Notes: generated from the letters alone by a model not told the origin. DNA of 64,000 nucleotides from Paragordius varius (GCA_964247055.1 OZ176054.1:3596001-3660000), one strand, 5' to 3'; shown: positions 35,330 through 49,100, numbered from the stretch's first letter. Made by a program: numbers and translations.

Positions 35330-36145
35330 TAAAAATATTTGAACTTTGTTTTTTGAAAAAAAATGGCATTTTACGGGGGGAGCGGGTAAAAAGAGGGCCT
35401 AAATTAAAAAAGCGAGACGACTATGTTCGGCGCAATCGAAAATAACTAAACAAAAATCATATTTGAAATTCAATGGTCCAACACGTTCTCCGGAAAATTG
35501 TCTCAAAGACACGATTTTTGTGGACTCTGTTTTCAAAAAAAACATTTTTTACACGGGGTAGGCCCGAACTGGGGGCCTATTTCAAAAAAGGGCGAAGCTA
35601 TTGTCGGGGCATGATAATTGGATTTGAATGGGTCTTTCCAGTACCAGATTACAAAGCCACATGACGGATCAGTTTTTAGCGGGTAGCTCCTTACTCAGCA
35701 GCTATCATCAAAAAAACGCTTGGCTATTTTACCTTTTAACAGGGAATACGTGGAATCCTTATTAAATTTTTACGGTCTCATACCTTGGGCGAAAAATAGA
35801 TTCAAAATATTATTTTTGTGGACTTTGTTTTTTGAATAAAATGGCATTTTAAGTAGGGAGCGGGTAAAAAGAGGGCCAAATTAAAAAAGCGAGACGACTA
35901 TGTTCGGTGCAATCGAAAATAACTAAACAAAAACCATATTTGAAATTGAATGGTCCAACACGTTCTCCGGAAAATTGTCTCAAAGACACCTTTTTTGTGG
36001 ACTTCTGTTATCAAAAAAACCCATTTTTTACAGGTGGGCCCGAACTGGGAGCCTATTTTAAAAAAAGGGCGAAGCTATTGTCGGGGCATTCATTAATGAT
36101 TATATTTTTTCGACATTTGGAGATTTGATTGGGTCTACCGGTTTT
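35330..36145 (+). repeat. Repeat R1, two tandem copies
   Basis: Two direct copies about 497 bp apart (about 35330-35660 and 35815-36145). Both carry GAGCGGGTAAAAAGAGGG, AAAAAAGCGAGACGACTATG, CTCCGGAAAATTGTCTCAAA and GGGCGAAGCTATTGTCGGGG. They are markedly GC-richer than the surroundings. Inverted or decayed relatives lie at 41360-42250 and 48660-48960. Coding potential is not evident and the class is unknown. Confidence 0.7.
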
Positions 36146-37224
36146 CCGGAAACAGATTACAAAGCTGGCATTTTCCATTTTTATAAATATATAGATTGAA
36201 TTAACGATTTTAAAAAAATTAAGAAAAAAATATTGGCAAAAAATTTTGAGATGAGGGTTTTTTAATAATACATTAAATTTTTTTTATATGCGGCTAAGAG
36301 GCTAGAGAAAGCAAATTAACTCGGCTTATTACCTTAAATCATTTTAAGATACTCAAATTTCAAATCGCTCTAGGATATAATACTACAAAGTAATGGAATG
36401 TTATATTCTAATATTTTAAAGCAGTGATGCTTAAACGGCGGAGAGCTTTTTTATGGCCCTATTTATTAAATTTTTCGATGTATTTATTTTACAGCAAATA
36501 AATCTCTAAAATTTTTATCGGTATTGTACGGTGCACGGCCCTAGCTAAATATTTTTCAGCCCTTTAAAACTTTTTAAAGAGTACCACCATATAAAGTATT
36601 TAAGATATTGGCCCGAATTTGAAAAAAAGTGATCAAGAAAATATCTAAAAAATAAAATCTTGTAAAAAATCCTCTTTCAAAATGTTTCAGCGTAATTTTT
36701 TGGGATTTACAATGCTAATAAATCAGAATCAATTGTGAAATGTAAAATAATTAACTATAAAGTGCTTTTAAATTTACTTTAGCAGCAAATTTTTAATATA
36801 TTTATTTAAAAATGAGTTGTTAATTACAATCATGTTTTGTTATGTCAATTTTCTAGTACAGCAGATGGAAATGTGCAAAAAATCTTGCCCCGAAACGTTT
36901 ATAAGCGTGGAAAAGTAAGGGTTGTTTTGTGTGGACAATGGCGGTAAGGCACCTTTTTCTGGACATAAGTTTGTAGTACAGAAGAACACACTCAATTTAA
37001 TTAATGAACTTTCAAGGCAGTAGATGTACAAGTTTGTTGGGGATTTTACTTAACCTATACGTAATCATCTACAATCAATGAAAAGGCACTGAAGTTGCAA
37101 AATTCCAAGTCGATCCAACTTGGATATTATGCAAATGGGTACTTAAAATCAAGTAAACAAGTAAAGGGTGTAGCGTCGGAAGATCGTCGCTGCCGTATCA
37201 AGGCATTCTCTACTCACCCATATA
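36146..37224. other. Intergenic region before hAT-2
   Basis: AT-rich, with short open segments around 36850-37200 that look mildly coding (for example FVVQKNTLNLINELSRQ on the plus strand). I could not link them into a recognisable gene. Confidence 0.35.
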
Positions 37225-40200
37225 TAAGGTGATCAGACGTCCCGCTTTTGGCGGGACAGTCCCGCTTCGTTTTTAAAATGTCCCGCTTTTTCACGATTAT
37301 ATAAAAAAAAAATTTTTTTAATATAAATAAAACATTTTTATCCGTTTAAATTTTTTATCATTAAATATCTTTAAAATCTATATAAATTTTAAATTAAAAA
37401 TTTTTATTTTTAAATTAAAAATCATATGATTATACACTTTCCTTCCTACTACTACTGTCATTATTATCAAAAAGCCAAGTTAATACCACAAATCTCTAGA
37501 TTAAAAGACAAATTAATACCACAAATCGGTACCTTACAGATTTATTCCAGAAAATTAAGGTAATATAATATTTATTATACTAATATTTTAGTTTTATTAC
37601 TTGCCAACATTATTAAAAATCCAAATTAATACCACAAATCGGTAGCTTAAAAGACAAATTGATACCACAAATCGGTACCTTACACGTTTATTCCAGAAAA
37701 TTAAGGTAATACAATATTTATTATACTAATAGTAGTTTATAAATATGAGCACAAAAAGAGGTTGTAAATTCAACGATGAATTAATGAAAGATTTTCCTTT
37801 TGTTAAAAAAACAAAGAATGAATAATCTGTTAAATGTTTTATATGCGAGGGGGAATTCACCCTAGCACATGGCGGCAAGCATGATTTTACAAAGCATATG
37901 TAAACACAGAAACATTAAAAATGTTTATATGGCGGCATCATCTTAGAAAATGAGCGATTTTTTCGAAAAACCGCTTTTGGAGAGGAAGAAAAGAATTGGC
38001 ACTAGCTGAGGGCGTGTTATCTTTTCACGCCGTTAATCACAATCATTCCTTTAGATCTATGAACTGTACCTCACAGGTTATTCGCACGTTATTCCATAAA
38101 AAATTTACATGTGCCCGTACAAAGGCTGAAGCCATTGTGTGCAATGTCTTTTCGCCACATGCATTTATGAAATACAAAAAGATTTGCTAAAAATTAATTT
38201 CCTATCCCTATAATCTGATGCATCAAATCACCATGAAACAAAATTATTTCCCACTTTAATAAGATATTTGGATTCAGAAACGGGAGTAAAAATTAAAATT
38301 TTAGATTTAATTTCTCTACCCGGTAAAAATTCCGAAATAATAATTACATCAATATTGCATATTCTAGAAAAAAATAGTTTAAAAGACAAAATTATCGCAT
38401 ATTGCGCTGACAACACCAATACACAAAAAATATTTTTCATAAATTAACAGATAATCTTCATCAAAACATTATTGGCATTGGGTGTGCAGCGCATATAATA
38501 CACAACGCTATTCAAACAGCTCCTGATTTGTTACCCCTAGATGTGGAAAATGTAGTTGTTAAAATATATTCCTATTTTTATATATACACGGTACGTGTTG
38601 AAACGCTTAAAGAATTCGGTGTAAATGCAGAAGTTCAATATCAAAAATTGCTTGGATATTGTAAAACTCGTTGGTTAGCTTTATGCCAGCTATCGAAAGA
38701 ATTTCAAAAATCTAGGATCCTTTAAAATCTTTTTTTTTATCACAGGACAAATGTCCTCTAACTTTAAAAAAGTTTTTTGAAAGTGATCCTTCAAAAATAT
38801 GGTTAGAATTCTTACATAATCAAGCTTCTCTCTTTCAAAATGTTATTAAATTTATAGAAGGTGACAAAATTTCGGCAATCGAAATTGCCAATGAAGTTAG
38901 TAACCTAAAATTCCAATGTCAAGAACGGTTAGAAAATAATTTTATACCATTAACCATCCGCAATATAATAAATAATTTAGAAAAACAAGGCTTAATAAAT
39001 AGACAAGATATCCTGTACCATATAAAAATGTTTTATACAAACTGTAAAGATTATTTGGAAGACTGGACGACGCAATTCAATGAAATTGATCAGTTTCATT
39101 GGATAACATTAAAATCAGAATTTAATTGGTGCGATGTTCAAAAATCATTTGATTATATCTGCTCCCAAAAATTCTCAAAAAGTAATCTTTCAGAAAATGA
39201 TCTTTTATCTGAAGTATCATTAATTAAAAGATATATTAATAATGAAAAACTTAAATTATGGACAAAAGAATATACAGTAGAAAAGAAATGGTTGGATATA
39301 TTTCATCATTTTGAAGCATACTATATTACATACAATAATATTTTTAAAATTATGAAATTCGCACTATCTTTACCTGGAACCAACGCTGCTACTGAGCGCG
39401 TTTTATCCACAGTGAATCAGGTGTGGACATCGGAAAAATCAAATTTAAATGTTGAAACTTTAAAGGCCGTTTTATCTGTCAAATATAATTTGATAAATTC
39501 TTGCGAAGACTTCTACAATATTTTAAAAAATGATGACAATCTGCTAAAACGCATTCACTCAAACAAAAAATATAACAAAGAATAAAATATTTTCTTTAAA
39601 GTTTTTGTGTTAAAAATCAACAAAATTACTTAAAATATTGTATAAGTCTTCATAATTTGTCAAATTATATTTTAACACATAAAATGGCCTTTATTCAACA
39701 TTTAAGTTTGATTCCGTGTCCTTACTTAATTTACTGTGGAAAAACGCGTTCAATAGCAGTGGTTCAGGTAAAGATAATGCAAATTCTACAATTAAATATT
39801 ATTGTATGGAACATAATTTGTAAATGATTATTTTAACCATTTCTATCCTACATATTTTTTTCTGTTGTCCATAATATAAGTTTTCATTCAATATATTTAT
39901 TTAATAATGAGACTTCATAAAAAAGTGTCATTGTGCACCGTCTTGTCTTCCAAATAATCGTTTCTGTTTGTATAAAACATTTTTATATTCTGGCTATTCA
40001 TTGAGCCTTGTTTTTCTGGATGCTTTATAATATTGCGATTAGGTAATGGTATAAAATTATTTTCTAAACTTTTTTGACTTGAATTTTGACCTTTGTCCTG
40101 TGATAAAAAATAGGATTCTAGGAGATCACATTTTTATAAATATTTCAATCGCTGGCAAAAGAGCTAACCAACAGTTCTACAATATCCAAGCATTTTAACA

Positions 40201-40580
40201 TCTATATTTTCCACATCCAGGGGTAACAAATCAGTATCTGCCAATAATGTTTTGATTAAGATTATTCGCTAAATTGTTAAAAATATTTTTTGTGCCGCTT
40301 CTTGCATCACCCAGCGCACTTTGTGATGATTTCGTCTTTATTATTTTTTTCTAGAATATTACAATCACTTCACCTTTTGTTCGTGCACATGTAAATTTAT
40401 TGAATAAGGTACAAATACCCTGTGAGGTACAAATTTTTTTATATTTATAATGTATTTATGTTAAAAATAAATAAATATTACAATAAATTTTTTGTATAAA
40501 AATTTTTAGTTGTACCCCCCAATGACCCCCCCTTTCTCAGATTTGTCCCGCTTTTTCCTTCAAAAAATCTGGTCACCTTA
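37225..40580 (+). mobile_element. Decayed hAT transposon (hAT-2) with internal inverted duplication
   Basis: Termini TAAGGTGATCAG and CTGGTCACCTTA are inverted repeats, bordered by a perfect 8-bp duplication CCCATATA (37217-37224 and 40581-40588). The plus strand shows remnants of a BED-type zinc finger (about 37744-37905, KCFICEGEFTLAHGGKHDF). Transposase core pieces (about 38080-39020) follow, then an intact C-terminal ORF at 39028-39585 with the hAT dimerisation motif LPGTNAATERVLSTVN. Several stops and frame changes break the N-terminal half. A reversed, decayed second copy of the 38080-38760 segment lies at about 39950-40440, so the element is chimeric or carries a nested relative. Confidence 0.85.
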
Positions 40581-40588
40581 CCCATATA

Positions 40589-41147
40589 GCATAGAGCTTC
40601 AGAGCGGGGAACATAAAATCATATTATCATATTTCAGCATGTTCACAAAATATTGCATTCGAAAATACACCATCCATAACAAAAGTTACCAAAACTTTGG
40701 GCATTCAGCAATAACTCCACCCATACAAAAAACACTTATGTTGATCTTCATGTTTTCCTTGGCGTCTTCTACTCTATTTGTTAGTCCAGATGTATGGGCA
40801 ACCTCTTTAGTTACATTTGCTGGCAAATCCATTGATCAAATTAAATCCAAATTCGAATAAAAGCTGAAAAAAATTAATTTATGTTGCCATATATCAACAT
40901 GTGATACCTTGATTTCACCATGACAGCTTTAGAGGACTAAAAAAATATCAGTCTTTAATAAATATATATTTATATATAATAAATTTATTTTCCTTAAATA
41001 TGATAGTCATATAAAACTCTATCATATTATTTTTTGATGATTTTGATTGTTTGTATTCATTTTATAATATCCGTTTAATTTAGTTAAAGATGACCTTTTA
41101 CTTTTATATGTAATTTATATATTAATACTTTGGCGATCATCACCACA
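40589..41147. other. Intergenic, upstream of tRNA-iMet
   Basis: The plus strand is open at 40510-40860, but this crosses the hAT-2 terminus, so the ORF is probably chance. No supported gene. Confidence 0.4.
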
Positions 41148-41219
41148 AGCAGAGTGGCGCAGTGGAAGCGTGCTGGGCCCATAACCCAGAGGTCGGTAGA
41201 TCGAAACTACTCTCTGCTA
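41148..41219 (+). tRNA. Initiator tRNA-Met (anticodon CAT)
   Basis: A 72-nt cloverleaf. The acceptor stem is AGCAGAG paired with CTCTGCT plus discriminator A. The anticodon stem-loop CTGGG-CCCATAA-CCCAG carries the three G:C pairs typical of initiators (anticodon CAT at 41180-41182). The T-loop reads TAGATCGAAAC with AUCG in place of TTCG, the eukaryotic initiator signature. No intron is present. A T run at 41222-41228 provides the Pol III terminator. It is isolated between transposon remnants. Confidence 0.97.
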
Positions 41220-41359
41220 ATTTTTTTGTTTTTATAAATTTATACAATTATACCTCTGGTTTTTTATTTTTAATTATTTATATTTCAATTGACATATATA
41301 TTAGTTGACATCATCGGCTTAATATTATTTTTGTACTAATGAAATTTACTCACAATTAC

Positions 41360-42360
41360 TTGGCTTTGTAAATTCTTTCCGGACAACCGGTAGATCCATA
41401 TAAATCCAAATTTTTTAAATAGGCCCTCAGTTCAGGTCCACCCCGTGTAAAAACAGTTTTTTTAAAAAACAAAAGTCACAAAACTCGTGTCTTTGAGACA
41501 ATTTTCCGGAAAACATCTTGGACCATTTCAAATATGATTATCTTTTTTTTCGATTGGTGCCGAATATAGTCGGCTCGCTTTTTTAATTTAGGCCCTCTTT
41601 TTACCCGCCCCCGTAAAATGCCATGTCCACAAAAATAATTTTTTGAGTCTGTTTTTCCAAGGTAAGAGACCGTAAAAGATCAATGAGGATTCCAGTTGTT
41701 CCCTGTTAAAAGGCAAAAAATTTAGTGCGTTTTTTTATATTGGCTCCTGGGTATACCCGCTAAAAACTGCCCCGTCATATGAAATAGCGTGCCTTTGGGG
41801 CTAAATTTCAGAAACCTATCAGGCCATATGAGTTATATAGATGCTTAGAATATAACCCGTAACAAGGCAAAAATTTATTTGCGGTTTTTTTAAAAATAAA
41901 CCGTTTAGGCCCTTCACACCCTGAAAAATGTGCCACCATAGAATAGTTTTACAGTTTTGAGGAAATTTTCCAAAAACTAATGAGAGCATATGAAATCAAT
42001 CATCACTCCAGGTATTTTCCGTAAAAATGCAAAAATTTTAATTAAGCCCTTTTTGTATCAGCTTCTGCGGGAACCCGCCTAAAACTGCGCCACTATATTG
42101 AAACTGCGTTGTTTAGGAATTATATTTCAAACTTATCAGGCCATATTAAGGGCCTAAAATATTACCCGTAGAAAGGCAAAAATATAAGTCGATAGCCGCT
42201 AATTAGGCCCTTGCCCTAAAAATGCGCCACCTAAAATGACTTTTTGGTTTTGAGGCAATTTTTGAAAAATCCTACGAGAGCATATGGACAATCATGATTA
42301 CAGGTTTTACCCTAATTAATGAAAACATTTTAATCGAGCCTTTTTTTATTTCCCCCCTTA
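41360..42360 (-). repeat. Repeat R1, inverted and tandemly degenerate copies
   Basis: 41360-41660 is the reverse complement of the R1 units at 35330 (GTCTTTGAGACAATTTTCCGG, TTTTTACCCGCC). 41760-42250 holds two diverged tandem blocks that share AAACTGC(C/G)CC, TCAGGCCATAT and CCCGTA(A/G)(C/A)AAGGCAAAAAT at about 330-bp spacing. Confidence 0.6.
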
Positions 42361-42704
42361 ATACAATAAAAAAATATTTGGCTTTTATTAATATTTTGTA
42401 ATATTGATTCTCAGAGGAAATTTCATTTTGCCTATATATACCGTCCTTATCGTTCCCATTTAAACCCTTTGTAATACCGTTGTGCAGACCAGGAAGATTT
42501 CAGGACAGAACCCCCCCCCCCCTCCACCCCAAAAAAAGTCTAAAGGGTGATTTACGCTAGTTGATATTAAAAAATTTATATTAAAATTATCAGTTATAAA
42601 AGTTTTTAAGTTTAATGCTAAAAAAATATATGGATTATATCCGTTATTATATTATTATATAAATTCGGTTCAAAATGTTATATTAAAAGAAAATAGAGAT
42701 TTTT

Positions 42705-42742
<38 letters not shown>

Positions 42743-43198
42743 AATAAAAAAACAATACCTATGTTTATATTATTATATGATTAGCCAATATTAAATCTGA
42801 AACAATAACATTCATGATTATGAGTATTTGAATAGGATTATATTAACCGTAAAAATAAATTATATTTTAATAAGACAGATAATGTTTTGGGCAAAATTAA
42901 TCCACAGTTCTTTTACGAACAATTCTTGCTTATAGTTATTTATTAATGAAAAATTTGTTGTGATGGTCCTCGTTTTAGGAACTATGCTTAAGCAAAACAC
43001 TTAAGTTGATTTATACTCGTTTATTAATGGATTTAAATAAATAAATTCTGTTTGTGCACAAAAGTTATATGGTCGTGACAGGTTTGTAATCTGTAAAATT
43101 TAATATTTTCCCAGTCAAAACTTCTTTTTATACCAAAATCTTTAAAAATTAGAGTTTTATTAAGCAGACGACTAAATAATAATCGTCTGCTTCTACTA
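42361..43198. other. Intergenic upstream of TEX11, with microsatellites
   Basis: Includes a C13 run near 42510 and a (TA)n tract at 42703-42738. A 10-bp hairpin, AAGCAGACGA / TCGTCTGCTT at 43162-43192, lies 6 bp before the TEX11 start codon. No other gene was seen. Confidence 0.5.
43162..43192 (+). promoter_or_regulatory. Hairpin immediately upstream of TEX11 start
   Basis: AAGCAGACGA, 11-nt loop, TCGTCTGCTT; a perfect 10-bp stem ending 6 nt before the proposed ATG. It would lie in the 5' UTR if transcription starts upstream. Function unknown. Confidence 0.4.
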
Positions 43199-46100
43199 AT
43201 GATTCAACTCGAAAGTTCTTAATACTTATATTTATCTAGATCTTATTGGAATTTTGCAATCCAATGAAGGGAATGATTGTTTTATCGAAGAAGCGATGGA
43301 TATGGTTAAGGAGATTATTCAAAATATTATGCATTCAGATTATTTAATTGATCCAAATAACAATGTTTATTTATAATATATATTTTTAGGAAATCATTCA
43401 AAAGGTAGCGGAATTATGGAACACTATATTATACAAAATTAAAATAAAAATTTCTTGTGAGACAATTATAAATTGTATAATTATTAATAATTAACAGTAA
43501 AAATTATTTGTTTTAAAATTGTTGCGAAAATTTTGGAAACCACGAAAGAATCGATGATATACAAAAATTTATTAAAAGTTTTGATTTGATTACTTTTAGA
43601 TTATCACAAATATAATACAGCAAAGTCGAGACATAAATAATGAAATAATGGTCGACTTGATAAGTACTTCCGTGATGGTATTAATAGTCCTAATAAAAGC
43701 ACATAAATAATTATTTGAAGTGGTTAGAGTCATCGGGTCAAATAAAAATTAATAAAGGTGTAGAAAATGAATATATAACTGTATCCAAGGCATTTTTAAA
43801 AATATTGGTGTGCAAAGCGGAATTGGTTTTATTTATTCTATTTTTTAGGATTTTTCTGCGGATCGATTTCAAGAATCCAGAGATTGTCTTATATTTTTGG
43901 AGGAAAGACTAAAAAATATTCCATCAAGGGTAAAATATATTTGGAATATAGCATAAAATATTAGCTAGGCTCGCCTATAATTTTGCAGTTGATACCTACA
44001 ATAAAGGGGAAAAGGATTGGAATCAATGTTGTGAATGGGCTAAATTGGCCTACGGGTTTTGTAATAAAACTTCCGATTGTGAAAATGAATTCAAGGTAAG
44101 TGTACTAATTGTAAAACAAAGGGTAAAATTTTATACTTACATGCCCAAACACTGTTGGATTGGAATGGGATTGAAAACCATAAAACTGCTATCGAACTTA
44201 TAGAACTTGGATTAGATCATTGGCCAATTAATCATGGTACAATTTTGTTGTCTATTTAGGTTATGTGTTAAAAATTAAAAGTTTGCTTATTGGTGGTGCC
44301 GAAGACTACTTAATCAAAAAATCCATTGAAAATATGGAATTTCTCAAGAATATTCCTAATTTAACGCATAAAGAATCAATTAATATGGAACTTATTTCTG
44401 AAAGTCACATTGCAATTTGCCATATACTCAATGAACTCATATCATTTGAACGGTTTAAAATTGCTATGGATGTGTGTAACAATCTTTTGGTTGTATACGA
44501 ATGTTTACCCGACATAAATATGATTTCTGAAATAAAATTATATATTTTTGAATTATATATAAAATCCAACCAAGAATATAAAGTAAAACCGTATTTTGAA
44601 TATTTTTTAAACGGTAAAATTACTTAAAATTGGTAGATGGTATCTTGGAAAAGTTAAATTCATCAAATGTCGAAAAAGTAAAAATAATATTATGGAATCA
44701 GGCTTGTTTGCATTATGAAGTACTGAAATTTTATGTTTACATTAGAATGAATGGTACGAAAAAAGTTTTCAATTTTATCAGATGGTCCTTAAACTGTATG
44801 AAAAAAATCCACCAAATGAAAAAGAGGAAGTGTCTTCCGTTTTAAGAAATATGGTTCAATGCCAAATTAACTTAAATAAAAACGAAGAAGTAATTTATAT
44901 GAAATAACTAAATAATGTAATCCATATGGAATTTTGGGATTTCAAGAAACAAAAATCCTGGTTTTATTTTAACTTTTTTGGTTAACAAGGAGTCAAACAT
45001 GTAATATAATAGGTTACAAATATTATAAAAGTGTTGATTGAGCGATAAAATAATTTTATGTATAGAAATTGTTGTAAAAGGGATAAAATGGATAAACTGA
45101 ATGTTTATTAAAGGATTTAAATTTATATTCATTATTCCAAAAATTCAGCGCTTAAACTTTGAATAATGCTCAATCGATCAGTTGATGTTTATATTTTTTT
45201 TCCATAATAAAATATTATAATGGCGATTGGTTGAGTTTGTGTTCTTGCTCGGGTGCTTACTATCACTCCGCGTAGTAATTTTTTTTAGGACGTTTGAAAT
45301 TATATGTCAAACAATTTATCATAATTAATATTGATTCCAAATATTAAAATATTTAGGGGTGGAAATTATTGACTGATATGTCTGTCAAGTATGAAAACTT
45401 TGATATAAATTGTGACGATAATGATAAGCAAACTTTAAGCCTGAAAACCGCTTATTTATATTTCAAATTATCCGTGTTAATGAAAAATTATCAGGCCACG
45501 CACAAAATTTTAAAAATTATTCTGGACATGCACAATAATAGTGAAATGTTTACCGCAAATTCTACCGACGAATTCAACATTATAATATGTGCCATGACAC
45601 AACTGGCTTTTGACGTAATATTTATACTTGATAAGATTGTGGCTAAATTTTTACAAAATCAATTGAATAATCATTGCTTTTTATTAATTTATTTCTTTAA
45701 TAAAAAGTTAATTAATTTATTTTAATGCTAAGGCGATCTATAAATTATCCCATTGACATTTTAAGTTTACTCCTGAAACTTCTAAATTCCCCCTCACCTT
45801 AATACTACTTCATTTTATATTTAACCTAAAGATAAATTATGTTCCTTGGCTAAAAAATGACAATTTACATTCACTCTAGTTTATTAATTACATTTTCTTT
45901 TAATATTAAATTAATTGCTAGTCACCTGTCGTGGTGAGTATGAAACGATCTTATTCAGGTCTTTCTTATGATAGGCACAACGTAAAAAAATATGAATGGC
46001 CATAATTAAATTCGATTAGAGCTACACTTTTCTGGATATTGTTTATAGTGAAGCGCTTACATAGGCTGACCTCAAACTAGGATTTAATTTAAAAGTGGCT

Positions 46101-49100
46101 TTAAAAATGCTTTTTCTTTTGCGGTAACACTAATTTTATATGGGCATACCGACTAAAGCAAAATTGTGATCGGCGCCTTACTACATAAATATAATATAAA
46201 TTATTAGATTTAAATGTACCTTCCCATTTTCAAAAGATGATTAAAGGGGCTTACAGGTTTTCCTCTAATCATTCATTTAATTTTTATATTTTTATAGATA
46301 AATAAAAATTGTTTAATGAAAATTCATAATATCGATTTAATATAGTTTGTACGGAATATATCAACTAATTTAATATTTTTAACGGAAACCTTCTAAAAAC
46401 TATAATGGAAAATAAAAAAATAAATTAACCATAAAAGAGATTCGTTTCCAAATTCAACAATATAAAATATATCTTTAGAGTGGAATAAAGAATATGAACT
46501 TGAAGTATTCAAGGATCAATTTTTTATAAGATTGAATTTAAAGTGTTTAGGGGTGAAATTAAAATAAATGGCGATTCAAATATTGAAATGTTTAGGAATA
46601 ATATAAAGTATTTTATGGTAAACGTGAGTTATAAAACCTAAATTTATTTTTAGATATTAAGTTTATTTACGGAATATTTTATGATTTTTTAACGGTTTAA
46701 TTTGTGGTAGAAATGCGAAAAAGACATAATAATAGAATGTTTGCACATCATGGTTCAAAATTGTACGGAGCCGGTGTGCTTGATTCAAGGATTAAAATGC
46801 TTAATCAGGTAAAAATTATATTTATAATCAAATTTATTCTTTTATATGTACTGCTTTAATTTTGATAAAAAATCTATAATTTTATGACTTGAACCAGGTT
46901 AGGTGACTATGAAATAAATATGCGGTCATTACAAAACGACAGCTGTTGAAATCTGAACAATAAAACCTATTTTTATAGGAAAAACATTTAATCAATACTC
47001 TAATTTTATATTCTTATTGAATTTTGGGTTGCTAATATTAATAATATTAACTGTAAAATATCCCATATTACATATAGACCAATAAAAATTTGCACATCAA
47101 ATATGTTAAAATGTAACATGTGGTCAGGAGTCTGACCGAATTTTTACAAATGCCAGCTTAAACTATAAATTTTACCGATGCCGCCATAAGTTATCCTACA
47201 GTTATTATTTATCCTGACTGATGTGTTGCTATCTCTTAATGCATTGTTGAAATTTTATTTTTTTTCACCACAAATTAGTTTTTTTTTCATTGATTATTTT
47301 ATTGCAAAAATCCCTTTTTAATTATTTTTAATTTAAAAAAATTAGTACAATTAACCTCATTTGGTGGGTTATAATCTTGTTGGTTTTTGTGTCTTTATAC
47401 GCAAATAATGACTCTAAATAATAAACGATTTTTATCATTTTTTACCTAAACTATAAATATTATATCAGAGATATAAAGGTTCTTTTTAAATATGTCACTG
47501 TTAAATTTGATGATAGTATTATAATAAAAATTTTTTCATGGAAGATTAATTTGATTGCCTCACAATGTATTTTTATAAAAGTTTTAGTCTCCAATAATCG
47601 TTTTTTGCATTTTTTTGAATCGCATAAAGTTTAAGCGTGCTAACCATTTTTTTTAACTACTATTAGTTTTCGATATTTCTGATTTAAAAATATAACTTTT
47701 TAGTGAATTTTGTTGTGTTCTTGTGTTTCTTACAAAAATAGGTTTGAATGTGTATAAAAATCATCATATAATTCTATTTAGTTTGTTGTATGAAAACAAA
47801 AGTGAAAAAACCATTTCAATGATGGATCTATTGAAAAAAGGCTATCAAGTTTTGCAAGACTTGTCAAAAGAATCCCAAACCAAAGAAACAAAAAATACCG
47901 ATGAAAAAGATGACAACGTACAATATTTAGTAGAATCTTCCAGTGAATGGTTCTCCTCAATAAGTTTGATTAATACTTTTATCGTTAGGTTGGAATTTAG
48001 GATTAGATAATAATAATAATGGTACAATTAAAAATTACCATTTCCAATTATTCGAATTATCATATAAGGTAAAAATATTTTTACAACAATATTATAGTTT
48101 TGTGAATTAATAAAAGATCCCAAAATATTAAATGAATCAAACATAGAAATGCGAAAATTACAATGTCTTCTTCAGTTATGCACACTACCCAAAAACAAGC
48201 TCATTAAAATAATAAACGATGAGGGCTTATCAGTCCTAAACAACAATGAAACATGTACCAGTAAAGGTTTTATTTTTTTATTTGCTCTGATAGCTGTGAC
48301 CTGTCACGAGTCACTATTAATTAATTGAAATGATTATTTGTGAATTGGCTTGATAAAATATTTTTTTTAAAAAACAAACTGATGTTATGAATAAACAGGT
48401 GCAAGTTTATATCTAGCATACCTCAGTATTCAGAATGTCCTCATCCGAACGTTCGTAGTTTTTTAATTTTGACTATATAGAGCTATCAAATTTAATTGAT
48501 CATATTAAAGCAGTCCTTTTTAAAATATTTATAATCAAGTACCAGATTAACCTTTAAAATAATTTATTTTTATAGCACATTTTTAATATTACCAAGTGTG
48601 AGGTTGTTATGGACAAATTAAAGAAAATTGACAACCTGCAATAAAGAAACAATTTGCCATAGAACCTACATCTTTTCCGGAAAATTGCTTCAGATGTATA
48701 TTTCTTGCCGAGAAATATTTAAAATAAGTTGGGTATCACCTAAGCCTGTCAAAAGTAATCGACTATAATCTTCGCCTTTATAAGAGGACCAAGGACCTAT
48801 TAATGTCTCAAACATTTTCCGAAAAATTGCCTTAAAGAACACAAAAATTTTGAGGCATTGTTTTTTGAGAAAAAGGCTAATTTTACAGGGGTTGGGCTTA
48901 ATCAAGGCACTAAATAAAAAAGGTCAAAGGAATGAGAAATATCCATTATCTAATACTGTCCATCATTTTCCATGATATTGTTTGAAAGAAAAAATTGTAC
49001 CATATATATTTTGTGATAAGAATGTAAAATATTTCAATGTAGGTATAAGTATCCCTAAAAAATAGAATATTGTGTTTAAAACAAAATTTATTTTGTTTTT

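Noticed and set aside
36421-36600. Possible hAT MITE starting CAGTGATGCTTAAACGG
   Set aside because: No convincing inverse terminus or target duplication was found.
40510-40860. ORF of 116 codons
   Set aside because: Starts inside the hAT-2 terminus and crosses its target duplication, so it cannot be an ancestral gene as read.
45594-45660. A 21-nt GTAATA...ATAAG tiny intron in TEX11 at 45615
   Set aside because: It could be excised in frame, but continuing from the same donor to the exon at 46711 matches TEX11 (LAFD then KCEKD) much better.
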